Assembly: GCA_030512295.1 (NCBI GenBank)
Contig: JAULSR010000001.1
Coordinates: 4,983,001 to 5,047,000, forward strand
DNA: 64,000 bases
Source: Bombardia bombarda
Taxonomy: Eukaryota > Ascomycota > Sordariomycetes > Sordariales > Lasiosphaeriaceae
Direction: 5' to 3'
The notes below the pieces were generated by a model, which did not search any database, was not told where the DNA came from, and saw only the letters and a program-made list of their open reading frames with translations. Position numbers and translations under genes: made by a program. This document shows, one piece after another, positions 22,501 through 36,000 of the stretch. Positions within the stretch are counted from its first letter, which is position 1. Each line of letters begins with the position of its first letter.

Positions 22501-25500
22501 AAAGCAGCTACAGCTTAAAATATGCCGTGATATCGATGTTGTACTGTTAACTACTCAGCGTATCAGTCCGATGTCATCAGCTACGATACTGTCTGACAAT
22601 TGATGATTTGAAGGATTTTCCCGAAGGTAAGAAAATCTGGCTTGAACACTTGAACGGGCAGCGGAAAAGAGTCTCCGAGAACTCTCCTATCGTAGCTGTG
22701 GTAGGTAGCGTCTCTACTGGCCTTGCCATGTATTCGCATCTGAGTCCTGTACGTCTCACCTCCTTTACCCTTTACGAGCCCGTTGGCCGGCACCGGGGAT
22801 CATGGAAGCAGAGTGGACTTTCCGCAGAGGTACCTCAGCAGCAGTTAAGAAGTCTGCAGTCGTGGGAATTGCCGTGTGCCAATATAATAACCTTGTACCT
22901 CTCGCTCTACACCTGAAGCGGCAGGCTGACGGCAAGGTGCCTAATTACCGTGCTTTGAGGACATATTACCTTAGTCACAGACAATCCTGTCATTCTGCTC
23001 AAAGGAACGTGGGTCAGTTCTTGCAACCTTTGAGGTTGCTACAGCTGAGACTGTTGGCGATGGGTTGTTCCCATTGAACTGCTTGTCGAGGCTGATGTTC
23101 GCCACAAAGCTGTGACTGCCGGCTCCTATTGCATCTCCACAAAGGTCCTTGAGGACAGCAAGGCAATCAGCCATCTAGTAGAGATGAGTAGTGCAGATGT
23201 AGTTGCGGTGATGGGAGATAAACCATGTTTCATCCTGGTTCCGACAAGGTCGTTCACCGAACAGTGCTGATGGTTAAGGTACTGTGAAGACGACGGGAGT
23301 AGTACAAAGTCCAGGGCCTTCTAGGGCCAGGCAGATCGTTTGCGTATTGGTCCAAGCAGCTTGCCTCAGGCGACTTTGCTTCCTTTGAAGAACTCAACCA
23401 CGTAAGTTCGCCCGAAACCCCGGGACGAATGCGCCTGATACTTTCGGCGCGTTGCCATGATGTCAAACTTTAAATTCAGGCACCGATGGCAAACGCGCCA
23501 TCCCCGTCTCGTTGGTCAGCTAAGACGGACGGGCTCAAGACCGATACAGTCCAAGATCGACGCACACGTGTACACGGCGCAGTTTTGGATGTCTGACAGG
23601 GCTCGACAGAACCTTTCATCTCGTACAGGTTGTACGGAAGCTGTGTTGCGAAATTCATTGTGCTATTTTAAGCGTATGTCGCATTCACTGGAATGGAAAA
23701 CCTGCCAGCAAGTATGAGAGTCGTGGGGCGTGACTTTTGGGATTATGGGGTGCGGCTTGCGGCTCGCGGTTATAAACACCGTCCTATCGACACCGTCCAT
23801 CATGGCTCTGTTGATGCGGACTGCTTAAGCTGGACCCGGACCCGGAGTTGGCTCCGAGTGGAGTGCTATACTGGACCAGGGGCCCGGTATTGGAACCTTG
23901 GAGGAAGAGGAAGAGAAATGGCGACGGTTGGCCAAGCCATCAGCGGCGGAGCTTTCATCCGCATGCATGGTATTCGCTGCCCAAATACGCAGTTCAAACC
24001 ATACACCCTCGGCCAAGCAAACAATCAGATGTCGTCCAACTGGCGGGGCCGACATAGTAGGAGACCCCCAGGTAGCTCGTGTCTGGGGAGGGCGGAACTT
24101 TGCTTTAACCATATCGGATTCTTGCAATCTAGCAGGGGTGTGTTCTTGCTGCTGAAAGTAAACAGTGAAGCGACCGAAAGTCTAGAAGACGAATCAGAAT
24201 CAAGGTTAACTTGTGCTTTGTGCCTTGCGTCGCTAGGTCCCTAGCCAGACTCGGGGTCTCGGGCGATGGCATCTAGCCATAACGGGAATGGGAAAACTGC
24301 GCAGAAGGTGAGTGAAAGAACGGGAGAGAATGGTGGGAGAATTGGCAAGTGGTACCAGTGATTGGTCGATGTAATCACAGGTTCGAGATTCCCGTTCCCG
24401 ACGTGGAAGGGACGACCATTCCATAGCCACGGAGTACAGATCCAGGAAAGTGTGACCCGTGCGCCGAGCCTCCACTGACAGCTCATCTGCTGTGCGTACC
24501 GTCTTTCCGGGGAAGTTAGCCCCGTGAACGGTAGCCCTGGAGGGAAGGAAGACCTGAGTTTGCAGGATTCTGGTAACCAACCAGAACAGGGAAGGCGCCA
24601 CCACTGAAGCTTTGCCTCCCGTCTCTTTGTCGGGCGATTGCTCCCCGCCATTACCACCACCGCACACTTCACCACACACTTCTGATAATGGACCTGTCCA
24701 TCTAAGCACTGGCTGCGCCTCGAAAGCGCCTTTGTCGCAATTCATCAACGTTCTTATCCTTCGTCTTGGACGAACTACTGGGCCGACGACGAACTGTACA
24801 TACCAGTACCGTAGTAGCTATCGCATGAATGCTGGGGGTTCATCAGGTGGCTCGCAACAGGGACTGAAACAGAGAAAACGCACCGCTTGGGACAGTGGGC
24901 GTCGCACCGGGATTCCTGTCGACCTGTCTCATCTCTTGTGTGGGACTGGACCATGGGTGCACAGGTATCCAGAAAATTCCTCAGTTAGTGGTTTGCAATC
25001 GCTAGCCTCCATGGTTACTAACGTGGACTGGGGAGACAGAATATTGATTCTTGTTTGTTACTGCAAGGAGCCCGTCAGCAGTTATATCCATACCCGACGC
25101 CCGTTTTTAACCCATGCCGAAAATGAAGTTCGCGGTTTTCTTTCGAGACAGCATTCTGAAACGTGGAACGCCACCCCTGAGATCCAATCGCAACTCCAGT
25201 TCAAACACAAGCTTTCGCCGACTGCATGCTGCTGATTCTAACCCCTCTTCGCTCTCTTTACTCTACAGCATTCTAAACGCCTTTTTCAAGATAGCTAGTG
25301 TTTGCTTTCTTAAGATACCTATTTCACCGAGACTCGAATTGGCTCTGCCTCATTGTTGCAGCCCTCCCAGTGGAAGAATACATGCTGCTGCTCTCATGGA
25401 CACCGTTGACAGTGGTTTGTACAACCTGAAGTATACTTAAACGCACACGCCCCAACTTGGGGGTCGATGGCTTTGAAGCAGGAACCTCGTCCAATCTCGT

Positions 25501-28500
25501 TTCATGTGGGCACGAGAAGCAACCAGCCAGCAGCTACTAAGACTGCCGTCCATCAACCACGCTACCGATACTTTAGTCACCAGTCTAAATCTGCAAATCC
25601 GTGCCCTTCGGCGCCCGATGCTTCATTCCTGTCTCTGGCATTCCATACGACGCACTCCTCCTACCACCACCACACCATCGTCTCTTCCAACCGAAGAAGC
25701 GGGATCCGATGCAATGCGACCCCATCCAATAGCCAACTCGGCCGGCTGAGCTGAGATAGACACCAAGCTACACATCTGCTCACGCTATCAGTTCAGCATG
25801 TTTTGCTGCCCACCGCGATACAACGATAGATCGAAGCATCTCCCCCTTCCTTTGCCAAGGTTTCGGTCCGCCGTCAGGGTACCAGGGTTGGTGGGTGTGG
25901 CGCCATGCAGCCTAAATTAGCCGCGGCAACGGCTCCGTTTCCCATCTCACACCGTTATCATTTTCTTGCCCTATCCCGTTAGACGTGTTGGCCGTGGTGC
26001 TCGTGCGTGTCCTCAGACGTGCCATGAAGAAGTGCTGTGCAAGTTACGAATACCGGTCCACGCGGCCCCTGGATGGGTGGGTTGCAAGCCGAGTCGGACA
26101 CCTATTCCCACCTGTAGTGTACATGTACGTGTGCTAAACACCACCTTTGGATTCATCTTGCAGCGCGATTCCGTCCCTCCCACTTAGCACAGCTGTGTTC
26201 GACATTTGCTATCACCATCAGTGGTAGTTGCTGGGTACCATGTCTGTCCCGTTGAGAGCCCGTCCAATCCGAAGCAGTGGCTTGCCCTAGTCCGGTATGT
26301 TCCGACCAGGCTGGAAACGACGTCTTCTCAATCCCCGGTGACATGGTAATCCGGTTACAGGAGAAACTGGCGCTCTGCCTCTTTGAGATCCTTTTCCCAC
26401 CTGTCTTCAGTCTCTTTTCTCTTCCTGAGAGTAGTTTCACGCCCCTTCTCAGGGTCTCAGCTTGTCGATCCTTGCAGATGCTGCGCCCCAGTCCTCAACC
26501 TTCCCGCGTCGTCTTGGGTTATGATCAGTCCTCCAGAGGATTGGATGGGCCGCAGCGGGTGCCTTGATGGTCGACCCCTTATACGGGTTTGCTGTGCAAG
26601 ACCCAAGCCCTGGACTGGTTGGCTCTATAGGTGATACTCCCCTATGGAAACCATGAGAGTGGTTCAGACGAGCATCTGACGCCATGATCTACGACGACCA
26701 ATCCGGTGCGTGATACCGGCTTTCAAAACGGTCGGCATATTGCGCGTAGCTTAAGGCCAACGTTGACCAGGAAAACCCTCCGTGGAAAGGTTCTACTACA
26801 CTACACAGTACAACTCGGTCGCCTCCACTACCAATCCACACCTCTCATCCTTGGTTGCGACAGGGGCATACCGTTGAATAACATAGTAACCAGTCGGGGA
26901 TATCTGGCACCCGTGCTCATACCTAGTGTGGGGAAGTCTAAACATCACACTAACACCATCTTCAATGCACACAATGCAGGGTCGCCTGCGGTGCCTCAAG
27001 CGGAAACTCTGTTCACCTCCCTTGCCTTCCAGGCCATCCTGGCCCTTCACCACGCAGCGATCACGCTCCTACCCGCTCCTGGGGAGCTAGGGCTACCTGC
27101 TAGACTCTCTCCTCCGACTTTGCCATCCATGGCTCCCGGGCTGACTCCAGTCTGGCTCAGAACACCCCCTTTAGCAACTCTGTGGCCCCAACAGGAGCCC
27201 AGGCGTGCTCCTCTACCCGGATATCCCATGAGTACACCATTAATCCAAGTCCAAACATATACTGTCTTCAGACTGTACCCTCGATTCATGCATCAAGAGC
27301 ACAGCCCTACTCTTCAAACCCACCCATCCTTTCCTTTCTCTGCTCTGCTATTCGTCCTATCTTTTTGTTTCTGCCTCTTGTTCCAACAGTTCCCGCCAGC
27401 TCCTCTCATTAACACGGTTGTCACGCCCTCAGACGTAACTTCCTGGACTCGACCCTTATCGATACAACAGTGTATCATCAACCAGAGATACGCGCCTTCT
27501 TCTTCACCACACACCAGACAGAAGAAGCTGCCATTCGGCTTCGCCTTTTCTAGCCAACATACTGGAGCCGCCACCGATACAATCTGATGTTCTTGAGCAG
27601 TCCTTTCTCTTTGTATAATTCTTTCGACAACGACCACGGGCTGGCCGTCTGTTCATTCGTCCGGTCACGATCATATCTTTTCTACCAACTTCAGCGCCAG
27701 TCAGCCATCCGCGAATCCACTTCCCTTTGTTTCGTTTAAATCAGCCAAGTCTGAATGTCATTGGAAGATTATTTGCAAACACTTACCCCCCACCACTGGA
27801 GCTAGCAGATTGATAGCAACAGTTCCTGGTCTTTCGTGTTTCGGGTGTTTCCAACTCTCTGTGGCACCGTCAATGCGAATTTCAAACGTCGATCCCGTCC
27901 ATGGGCTTAGCAGTCTGATTCAGCTCCGTGCCCTACTCCATCAGCTCGTGAACCACATAAGCTGGGGGATCTCCCACCACCCTGTCCCCTAGGCCTGGGC
28001 AAGAGACCTCCTCACGAATGCTCTCAACGACGACGAGCATTAGCTTCTGTCGGCCGCCATCCTACCATATCAGATTCGAGTGTAACATGCTGGACAACAA
28101 CGGTTTGAACGAGTGAACAAGATCGACAAACATCGAAACTCGAGGTTGAATCGTGGCAAGCGACATTCTTGCTACTGGACGAAGAGCTTTTCGGGACTTG
28201 GAATTTTGGATCTTCGCCTGACGCCTGACGACTATTTGCTTGCGGTGGTTGAGTTGTTGAAGGGACCTTGGCCGTCGTCGTGTGAGGGAACCAAGTCCTA
28301 GGCTTCACAAACGAATGCTCTGACGAGCTGGGTCTGGGAGCCCGTGTGGTCTGCAAAAGAAAATTGCACAAAGAGGAACCCGACTAGAAATTGGAATTCG
28401 GTCACCTGGAACGTTGCGGCTGCGAAATCGGTTGGAGGTTACTTCTAAGGGAGGAACGATTGTTCAACTACGCTGATGACTGAGAAAAGGACGAAGAGCC

Positions 28501-28777
28501 CCGATTTCACAAAGGGCGAGCATTGAGAATCCCGTCACAGCATTCCTATGTTCGAAAGAGCTCCGCACTTGTGACCTATCTCGCCAGCTAATTTCCTGGT
28601 TTACCCAACCACGAGAGAGATTCAATCTGAAGCCATCTCGACCCCGCTACAATTCGATACGGCCTTCTCTTTAAGCCTGAACGTGGATCGTTCGTGGCTA
28701 GACCTGGAAGCCAGCCTTCCCCACTCCATACCCCTATTGTTGATCGACCTGTGGTTCGATTGGCATCCTCCGCCACA

Positions 28778-31700
28778 ATGGACGTGACGGCACTCCTCAA
28801 CTCGTCCTCCGCGGCATTACAGCGGAGTGACTCTATTGAAAGCTCAACTCCCTCGGCCACAGGTGGTACCACGGCAGCCTCTACGGCCGTCCCTACCCCC
28901 TCACCTGAACGGACACACTCCAGACGAACGAGTGGGTCTCGCTCGCCAAATAGGAATCGCACTCCTTGGGATGCCGGTGGTTACTCGCTACCCCTGACTC
29001 TTGACACCAAATCGATTCATACTCCATCCACTGCCCGGCCTGCCTTCTACAGTGAATCACCGACCGATGGCCAGACATCGGACAGCCCGAAGTCCCCAAA
29101 ACATAAGTTCTCAGATTCACGCAGCACAATCTCTTCTTACACATCCTCCTCCTCCAATAACTCGGTATCCCATTCTCGGATCTCGTCTCTCTCGACGGTT
29201 AGCGAGTTTCAACCTCTCGCAAATCTCATTACCGACATTTCTCTTGACGGCAGAATGCTGCAGAAAAGGCTTGAATCGGACTCGCTCTCCTTCCCATCTG
29301 TCTACAATCCACAACCTTCCTCACCAGGTGCTAGAGACTCCGGATCCAACGACGGGGAAATCAGTCCAACAGGGCGTCTCCCATCTGGTCGACCAGGATC
29401 ACCATCGGATGCGGTGATCATCAGACGCGGCTACGCTAGCCAGGTAACTTCTGGAAGGTGAGTTCTTATCATTTCTCTCACTTTCTACTTTATATCCTGC
29501 CTCGTCATTTATGCCCTTTCCATTGAGCTACGCCACCCGGACCTTTGCGATCGGATTGGTCTCTCGGAAAGCCTTGAAATATCCAAACATGCCGCTGGCA
29601 GTGTTTTGCAGACGTGATGCATATAACGGTTCATCTGGATCTTGGCCTGGAACCAGAATTTTGCCGGCTCCACCAACAACTTCAGCTGTTCCAAACTCAA
29701 AATCTATTGTGCCGATTAGGACGACTGTTCTCCCGACCAAAAGTGCTATAGGATCTTTGAAATAGGATGCACATAGATTTGTGTGTTCTCAACTACATCC
29801 CCAGGCACAAGGTCCCCGTTATCTTTCTGTCTGAGCTGTACTGCGCAGGGTATCCCATCTTCCTTCTATATTAAAACAGCTCACGTTCGTCCTGGTCAAA
29901 TTCCCGTTGCCCAAGTTGTACCCAAACCCCATCAACTCATCAGCATGATCAAGTTGAAGCGCAAGTGGAAAGCAGTCGGTCCGTGATGACCTGGCCAAGC
30001 GTTCGTTCACATGGATAGTTTACCATTTCCCTGTTCGAACAGTCTTCGATAGGACGTCAGCATGCCTGCCAGCCTCATTATGGGAATGACAACTAAGCCT
30101 GGGCTAAGTTCGGTGGCCAGCACTCTCTGTGACATGACAAGTGTTTGTCGGGCAGACCACATCGCAAGACCATTTCCTTAACGATAGTTTGGAAATCTTC
30201 ACGTCCCCAAAGTACTCTGCATCTATTCAGCCTTAAGAAACATCCCACCACTCCTCAACGCAAAGGCCCTCTGGCCTCTCTACGCTGGTGCTACCGGAAA
30301 TGACCCACCCGAGCCTTCAGATTGAAGGTCAGCGGGTCGACGCAAATTCCTCGAGGTACCTTTAGATTGACCGGCCAGGCACCGCTATGAGATGGAAAGG
30401 GGTCCCTTATCCTGATTGGCTCCAGGCCGTACGGACAACTTCAATCTGCTCTTCTCCTGGCTTGGCAGTGCCCTGATTGCCCTGGATCTTCGCCAACTGG
30501 CCTGCCGAGAAGCACCTTTAGCGAGTCCTGGTTTCTTTCGGTGGGGACTGGCTGCCTCATGCTTCACCTGCCACAGCGTGCCTTCCTTCTCAGAAACGTA
30601 GCTTGTTCCTTGGGCTCGCACCGGTTATCGAGGCCTCGTCATTCGTTCCCTTCCACTGGACCCAGGCGACATACAACGCGCCATTGGCCATTCCCGCGCG
30701 TTCGGCTCGACCTTGGAGGGGCATTTCTCATCCAGACCGTGTTGACCCTCTTCACCTAGCGTTTTCCTATAAACCACCTCGCACCCATTTCATCTTTTTC
30801 TGTTGCATCAATTCTGAACTTTCGCGTACTGACTAGATAAAGCAGTCCGACCGAAGTCAGGACGAGCCATATTTCCTCTTTTCTTTCCCCAAACCTCCAT
30901 CTTTCTCCTGATCAGTCTCCCTCGAGAGCACACAAACGTGCAGTCTCAGCTCCCGATTTCCAACCTCTAACGGCGACTACCGCCCTTTTACCGCCCTTCG
31001 CCCCTACGGCGGCACTCAACACTGAGCCCTCACACCAACTCCAATCCCGACACCCAAGAATTGGAGTTATGGACCCCGTCACTCCTGCCCGTCCCAAGGA
31101 TGAAGATATCCATCCCAAGGACGAGGGTCCCCACCCGAAAGAAGAAGAGGCCTCATTGCCCGAGGATGGTGACGCCGAGGCGGATGAGGCCCAAGAGGAC
31201 CACACCATCCAGTGCATGTATGTGCCCAACTGTGGAACCGGCTCGCAGCTCCGAAAGGTGGTATCCCACCTTCTGGGCCGCAACAAGCTTTGCACTCGTA
31301 GCATCCCCGAGCATGTCTGGGTTCACTACTGTCGCAAACACTACCAGCGTGCTCGGTACAGAAACGCTGCCGAGTATAGTTGGCAGCAGTGCGACCTCGT
31401 CTGCACCCAAGCAGAGCAGGTTCAGAGATGGAGCGACTCCAATCGCCGTGCCGGCCGGTCTGGCGTTGTCCAGGACTGGTCTCTCACGGTTCGCAAGCGT
31501 GAGGCCCAACGATTGGAGGAGAACAAGGCTCGCAAGAAGCGTCGTTATCGTGACGAGGAAGACGACGACGAAGAAAGCTACGAGGATCGAGCAATCTCCC
31601 AGGGAACCGCAGTGCCTCAATGGCTTCTAGACAAGGTCAACACTGGTTACACGACGGAGCAAGTCATCGACATCATCAAGCAGATCAAGAGAGAGATGCA

Positions 31701-33060
31701 GTCTGGCCGTCTCGCTGCCATTCCCGACATTGAGGTCCTCCCAAATATCCTCACTGAGGGAGACAAGGAGAAGGCCAAGCCTTCCAAGAACTCGAAAAGT
31801 CACAAACGGTCCCAGTCTATGGGGGCCAGTTTGCGCTCCTCGTCGTCCCGGTCGTCAGACAGCCAGACACTGCCTCGCCGAGTGAGCCAGCCAGATGTGA
31901 ACAGTTATTATGACGACACTTATGACCACAGTTCACCTGCCGAAAAGCGCCAACGTCGTGGAGAACAAGACTATTATGGCGGAGAGCGTCGAGCCATGGT
32001 ACCGCGAGGCGTCGATCGCGGGTTACCAGGCGCCCGCCCCAGATTCCAGCTCCCGCACCGCCCGCGCGAGCCCAACATCGAAGAGGAACGATATTACGAC
32101 CGCCAGGTTTTCTCAAGTGGTACTGCTTCTATTGGCTATAGCGACCGCCAACTTCCTTTCTCTAGTGCCTCGTCTCTTGGCTATAGCGATCGTCAGTTGC
32201 CCGTTGCAACAGGTTCGTATGGGTACAGTGCGCCGTTACCTCATGGTCCTCTTCCTGCTCCAACCACACAGGCTGAAGGCCCACAAAAGTCTGAGTTTCC
32301 GCGCCCAAGTCATCATCCCCTTCCGCCCCGTCCTACCCATCAGCGCTCCCAATCGGATTATGCATCCTTCAGCGAGACATCCCAGACGTACCCGTCGTCT
32401 TCAGCCGGTTACAATAACTATGGAGGCTCGTCAGGTACTGGCTATTCAAGTACCCCGGCTCCGTCGTCTGCTTATGGAATGGCAGCGTCTGCTGCATCTG
32501 GCTTTGGTACCGGAGCAACAACCCCTTCATGGGGCTATTCTTCTGCCTTGTCTGGTCCTCCGGGGTTTCCGTCCTTGGTGCAGCCGTCAAGCTCATCGTC
32601 CTATGGATCAGTGGCTTACCCGTCATCGCAATCGATGGACACCACGTCCATGTACATGCCACCCACCGTGAGAAGCAATTCGTATCAAGGCATGAGCAAC
32701 TCGTACTATGATAGCTACCGAAGCCATCAGTCGCAGGCCTATCCCATGACGTCGAGTTACTACCAGCCAAATGGCGCGCCAACGACCAGCGGCGCTTATG
32801 GTGGTGCTGCTAAGCACATACGCCACCAGAGCACGCCTGTTCCGTCGGCGCGGAACCCTTATGAAATGCGTCCAACCAGCTCCGGCCAGGGCGCCGTTCC
32901 CACCCCCCCAGTCTTCCAAACCCAATATCAAGCGCCCAACCAGTCGTTCCAACAGCACTCTCAGTCATATCTGGCGCCATCGCACGATAACGGCAATAGT
33001 GCTGCTCGCTCGGACGAGCTGAAGGTCGCTCCTCCGGACGGATACTCACAGCGTCATTAG
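28778..33060 (+). CDS. ORP1-like Cys/His-rich regulator with a 1.39 kb intron
   Basis: I join exon 1 (28778-29457) to exon 2 (30846-33060), giving 964 residues. The donor is AG|GTGAGT; the acceptor (30844-30845) is preceded by TACTGAC at a suitable distance, and the phases match. The frame upstream of the ATG at 31069 is clearly coding (HKRAVSAPDF), which argues against starting there. Exon 1 begins MDVTALLN and is Ser/Pro-rich with SRTPWDAGGYS-like features. Residues about 350-440 form the conserved domain: CMYVPNC, then HLLGRNKLCT, then HVWVHYCRKHYQRARYR, with Cys/His spacing (C350, C356, C376, H387, C389, H392) that could bind zinc. A basic segment follows, and the rest is Ser/Tyr/Gln/Gly-rich. 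Similar fungal proteins are, as I recall, annotated ORP1-like and linked to development or pathogenicity. A nuclear regulatory role is inference. Confidence 0.7.
29458..30845 (+). other. Unusually long intron (1,388 nt) in the ORP1-like gene
   Basis: The boundaries come from a GTGAGT donor, a branch-like TACTGAC and a CAG acceptor, with exon phases agreeing. Frames inside contain stops and no recognisable domain. A small internal exon or an alternative promoter inside the intron remains possible. Confidence 0.55.
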
Positions 33061-36000
33061 CTACCACTCGCCCTTTCTCGACAGTCGTTAATGTCTGAAG
33101 AGTTGTGGTCAGCAAGAAGGAGTGAAATAGATGTTTGTACTCGGACATTGCTATTTCTGATGTTTTTTATGTTTCTTCTGCTGGTACACGCGAGCGGTAA
33201 TAACATGGGGCTTTACAAGGGACTACGAGCAATGGATTAGGAAGAGGAGGACAATATTTTGGACGAACCGAGCGCAATTGGGTCTCTCTCTCCACGGGGC
33301 TATGCTTTCTTCTTCGATGTCGACATATATCAACAAGAGGAGGGATATTTGGGCTATACACAAACCCATCTTCGGTGGCTTTACGCAAAATAAAAGACCA
33401 AACGGCGTTGATCTACCTTGCGCTCGGCGGTTCTATTGCTTGCTTTCTATTTCTTTTACGGCTTTACTTTGCGTTTTATTCGCGTACAGCGCTGATTTTT
33501 ACACTCGCTGATTTGCCACACGGCAACTTTACTTTCATCTTTTGCGACACTTCTCACGGGGATATCGGGATAACGACCAAATCATCTATGGTTAAACAGG
33601 AGTTTACTGGCGAGGCTGGAGTTTAAGGTGACAAGAACCAAAAGTTACCCCAGTGGAGGTCACGCGAATGGCAAGTATGGTATATGGGATATAGGCGTTT
33701 ATCCTGGATAGGCAAAGACTGGCACGAGCGAACAGCGTTTCTCTCGGCACACGACCACAACAAAAAAGTCTTTTGCCTTTTTCACCTCTCTTTCTCGTCC
33801 CTCGTTTTCGGATTGTCATTATCTTTTGCCACCTCTCCCACCATGAGTCTTTTCCTGGATCATCTTTCTACAACGACTTGGTCTCTTGGACAGAATAACA
33901 GTCACTCCTTCCTACCATTGTCTATCACGTGGGCTGTCTGACTACGTATACGACCACACCACAGCCGACACAAGAGGAGAAGATGTCAACTTGAGCTTGA
34001 TCTTCTCTCATGGGGACAAGACAATTGTGGGATACGACGATTAAGAACCGAAGAGATGGATTTATATAACGGGGCTCATTTTTATTTGTCGATACACCAG
34101 TTCTGGGTCCTTTTGTCAACAACCCTTTATCACACGGATAGACAGGCTAGCTTTCAGTCTCAGTAAAGGCTTATGTGTTTGGGATGACATGGACTACTAT
34201 ACTATACTACCAGGTATAAATGAATGGGAAAGAGCTCGGGGGTCATCACAACTTTTGTTCACTTCTTTGGGAAGGAGCGACTGGGTTTGGCAGATGGACC
34301 ATGTGATCCGGATTTTCGGACGGAGGATCGAGGTCAGGGAGGAAAATGAGGCCTTGTATTCCCTGGTTAGTTTGCCTTGAGATTTAGTCTGTCTTTTTTT
34401 TTGCGATGGATTTGTTTACTTTTTTATACGGATTTTCTTCTCATTAGGTTGCTTTGCTTCTTTTTTAGGTGGGGAGGGACTGGACAATTTGCCAACAAAC
34501 AACAAGAACGGAAAATTGGGTGTTGATCTGCTTGTTTTCTTTCTTTTCCTATACTTTGCCCAAATAAAACTGCTTCTGCTGATGATATATATCGACAGGC
34601 ATGCCGACTGCTTGGGCTTGTGTTTGGGTTTGGCTTGGCTTTGACGGTGGATTTGTTTGCCCTTTTTTCCGATTTTTCACTCTTTTTAATCCAGATAGTT
34701 TTTTTTCCAGATAGCATATTTTATCTTCTACTTCCGCACGGTTATTTTGCCTCGTGGCTCGCTTGTTGACTGTGACATCTGATCCGGTTCGCGTTAAACA
34801 TGCTGATGTTTGTTTATCTCGTCTCCCTCTGGTGAATATCAGGGCATCTGGACGACTGTTTCGGTACGCGCCGTGCTGGAACCGTTCTGGCCTCAACTCT
34901 TGTTGGAATATATGAGATGGAAAATCGACCCATCGAAAACAATGAGCTACAGATAAAAGGTCTTGACGTTGGTGTGGTAACGAAACGGCGTTTGGTGGCT
35001 GGGGCGGTAGGCAGGTGGGCCGGCCGGCAGGCAGGAGGGTCGCCTTTCTTTAGAACTGGGACATGAGACGCCATCTTACATACGGAAGAGAAGGCAGAGT
35101 ATGCTTGTCTGTCTGGCTTTGTGGTCAAATAAGGAGGTTAAGATGCTTGCGTCTTTCTAAAATTTGATCGGTCTGACACTGGTTGAGGTCCTCACAGAAT
35201 GTTGATCCTACCAGTATATTCCAAAGTACTGAGTTGCGTTGGTTCGACGTTCTCGACGCCCAAGTCAAAACCGTTGTCGTGAGGCGGTGATCCTTATACT
35301 TCTACCACACCAACTTTCTTTTCCCAATATTTATTTCCAGATTGGATATCTGGGCTTCAAGGTCTCTGGATAGATATCTTCGGGTGCAGGAGACGTATTG
35401 CTGCCACTACATAGAGTCTTCTACATTATCCACCACCCAGCCAATGTGACAAGTAACTAACTCCTGATAAAGGATTATATTAGATACAAGAGCGCATTAT
35501 GCACACAACCATCATAATCCAAAAAGAGGAACTTGTGAACCAACATGGTTGCACTGTGTGGGCCATATTCTTGCTCATCCCGTCCATACGCACGCACACA
35601 CGCCAGGGATACATCCATGGCAGAATCTTCGGATGTCAGCTCCTAATTGTTTCGGGTCTTGCTGTAGGGATGCATGCAGTCGTCATTGTTTCTGTCTGTG
35701 TTTCCCCTCCCCCGCAATGATCAGGCCGAGATTCATCTCTCCATCATAGATGGGGATCGGACCACCATGCGCGCGTCATGGGGCGGAACTTTGTTTGAAC
35801 CTCGCCTCCCTCCAACATTCACAATCATGGATGTTCATATCGATGCAGGAGGTGTATGTATGATATACTGGTCGGGATTTGAAACGATGACAGTGAAGTC
35901 TCTGATTACGGAAAGTAAACATTGTTCAGAGCTCAAGTTATAAATGCCTTAAACTAAAAAGGGAGGAGATAGTAGGGACAAAATACATTAATTTAGAAAG

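Larger units (their letters stand above)
17989..28777. other. 10.8 kb stretch without recognisable genes
   Basis: Both strands were read and no frame with family features, conserved motifs or consistent splice joins was found. The longest frames (293 codons at 26706-27587; 207 codons at 24612-25235) have arbitrary composition. Simple repeats are scattered through it, for example CCCGAG hexamers near 19542-19566. The part from about 27300 to 28777 has the CT-rich look of a long fungal 5' leader for the regulator that starts at 28778. Noncoding transcripts cannot be excluded. Confidence 0.5.

Noticed and set aside
22971..23460. Protein-like fragments on both strands (for example FAYWSKQLASGDFASFEELNH on plus, 67 codons on minus)
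   Set aside because: They are short, flanked by stops and do not join through splice signals into a longer frame. They could be a degraded gene relic, but the evidence is too thin.
24380..24400. GGTTCGAGATTCC, a near match to a tRNA B box
   Set aside because: It has one extra base compared with the consensus, and no A box lies upstream.
26706..27587. 293-codon plus-strand frame in the gene-poor stretch
   Set aside because: No recognisable motif; its second half is CT-rich leader-like sequence translated as Ser, Pro, Leu and Phe.
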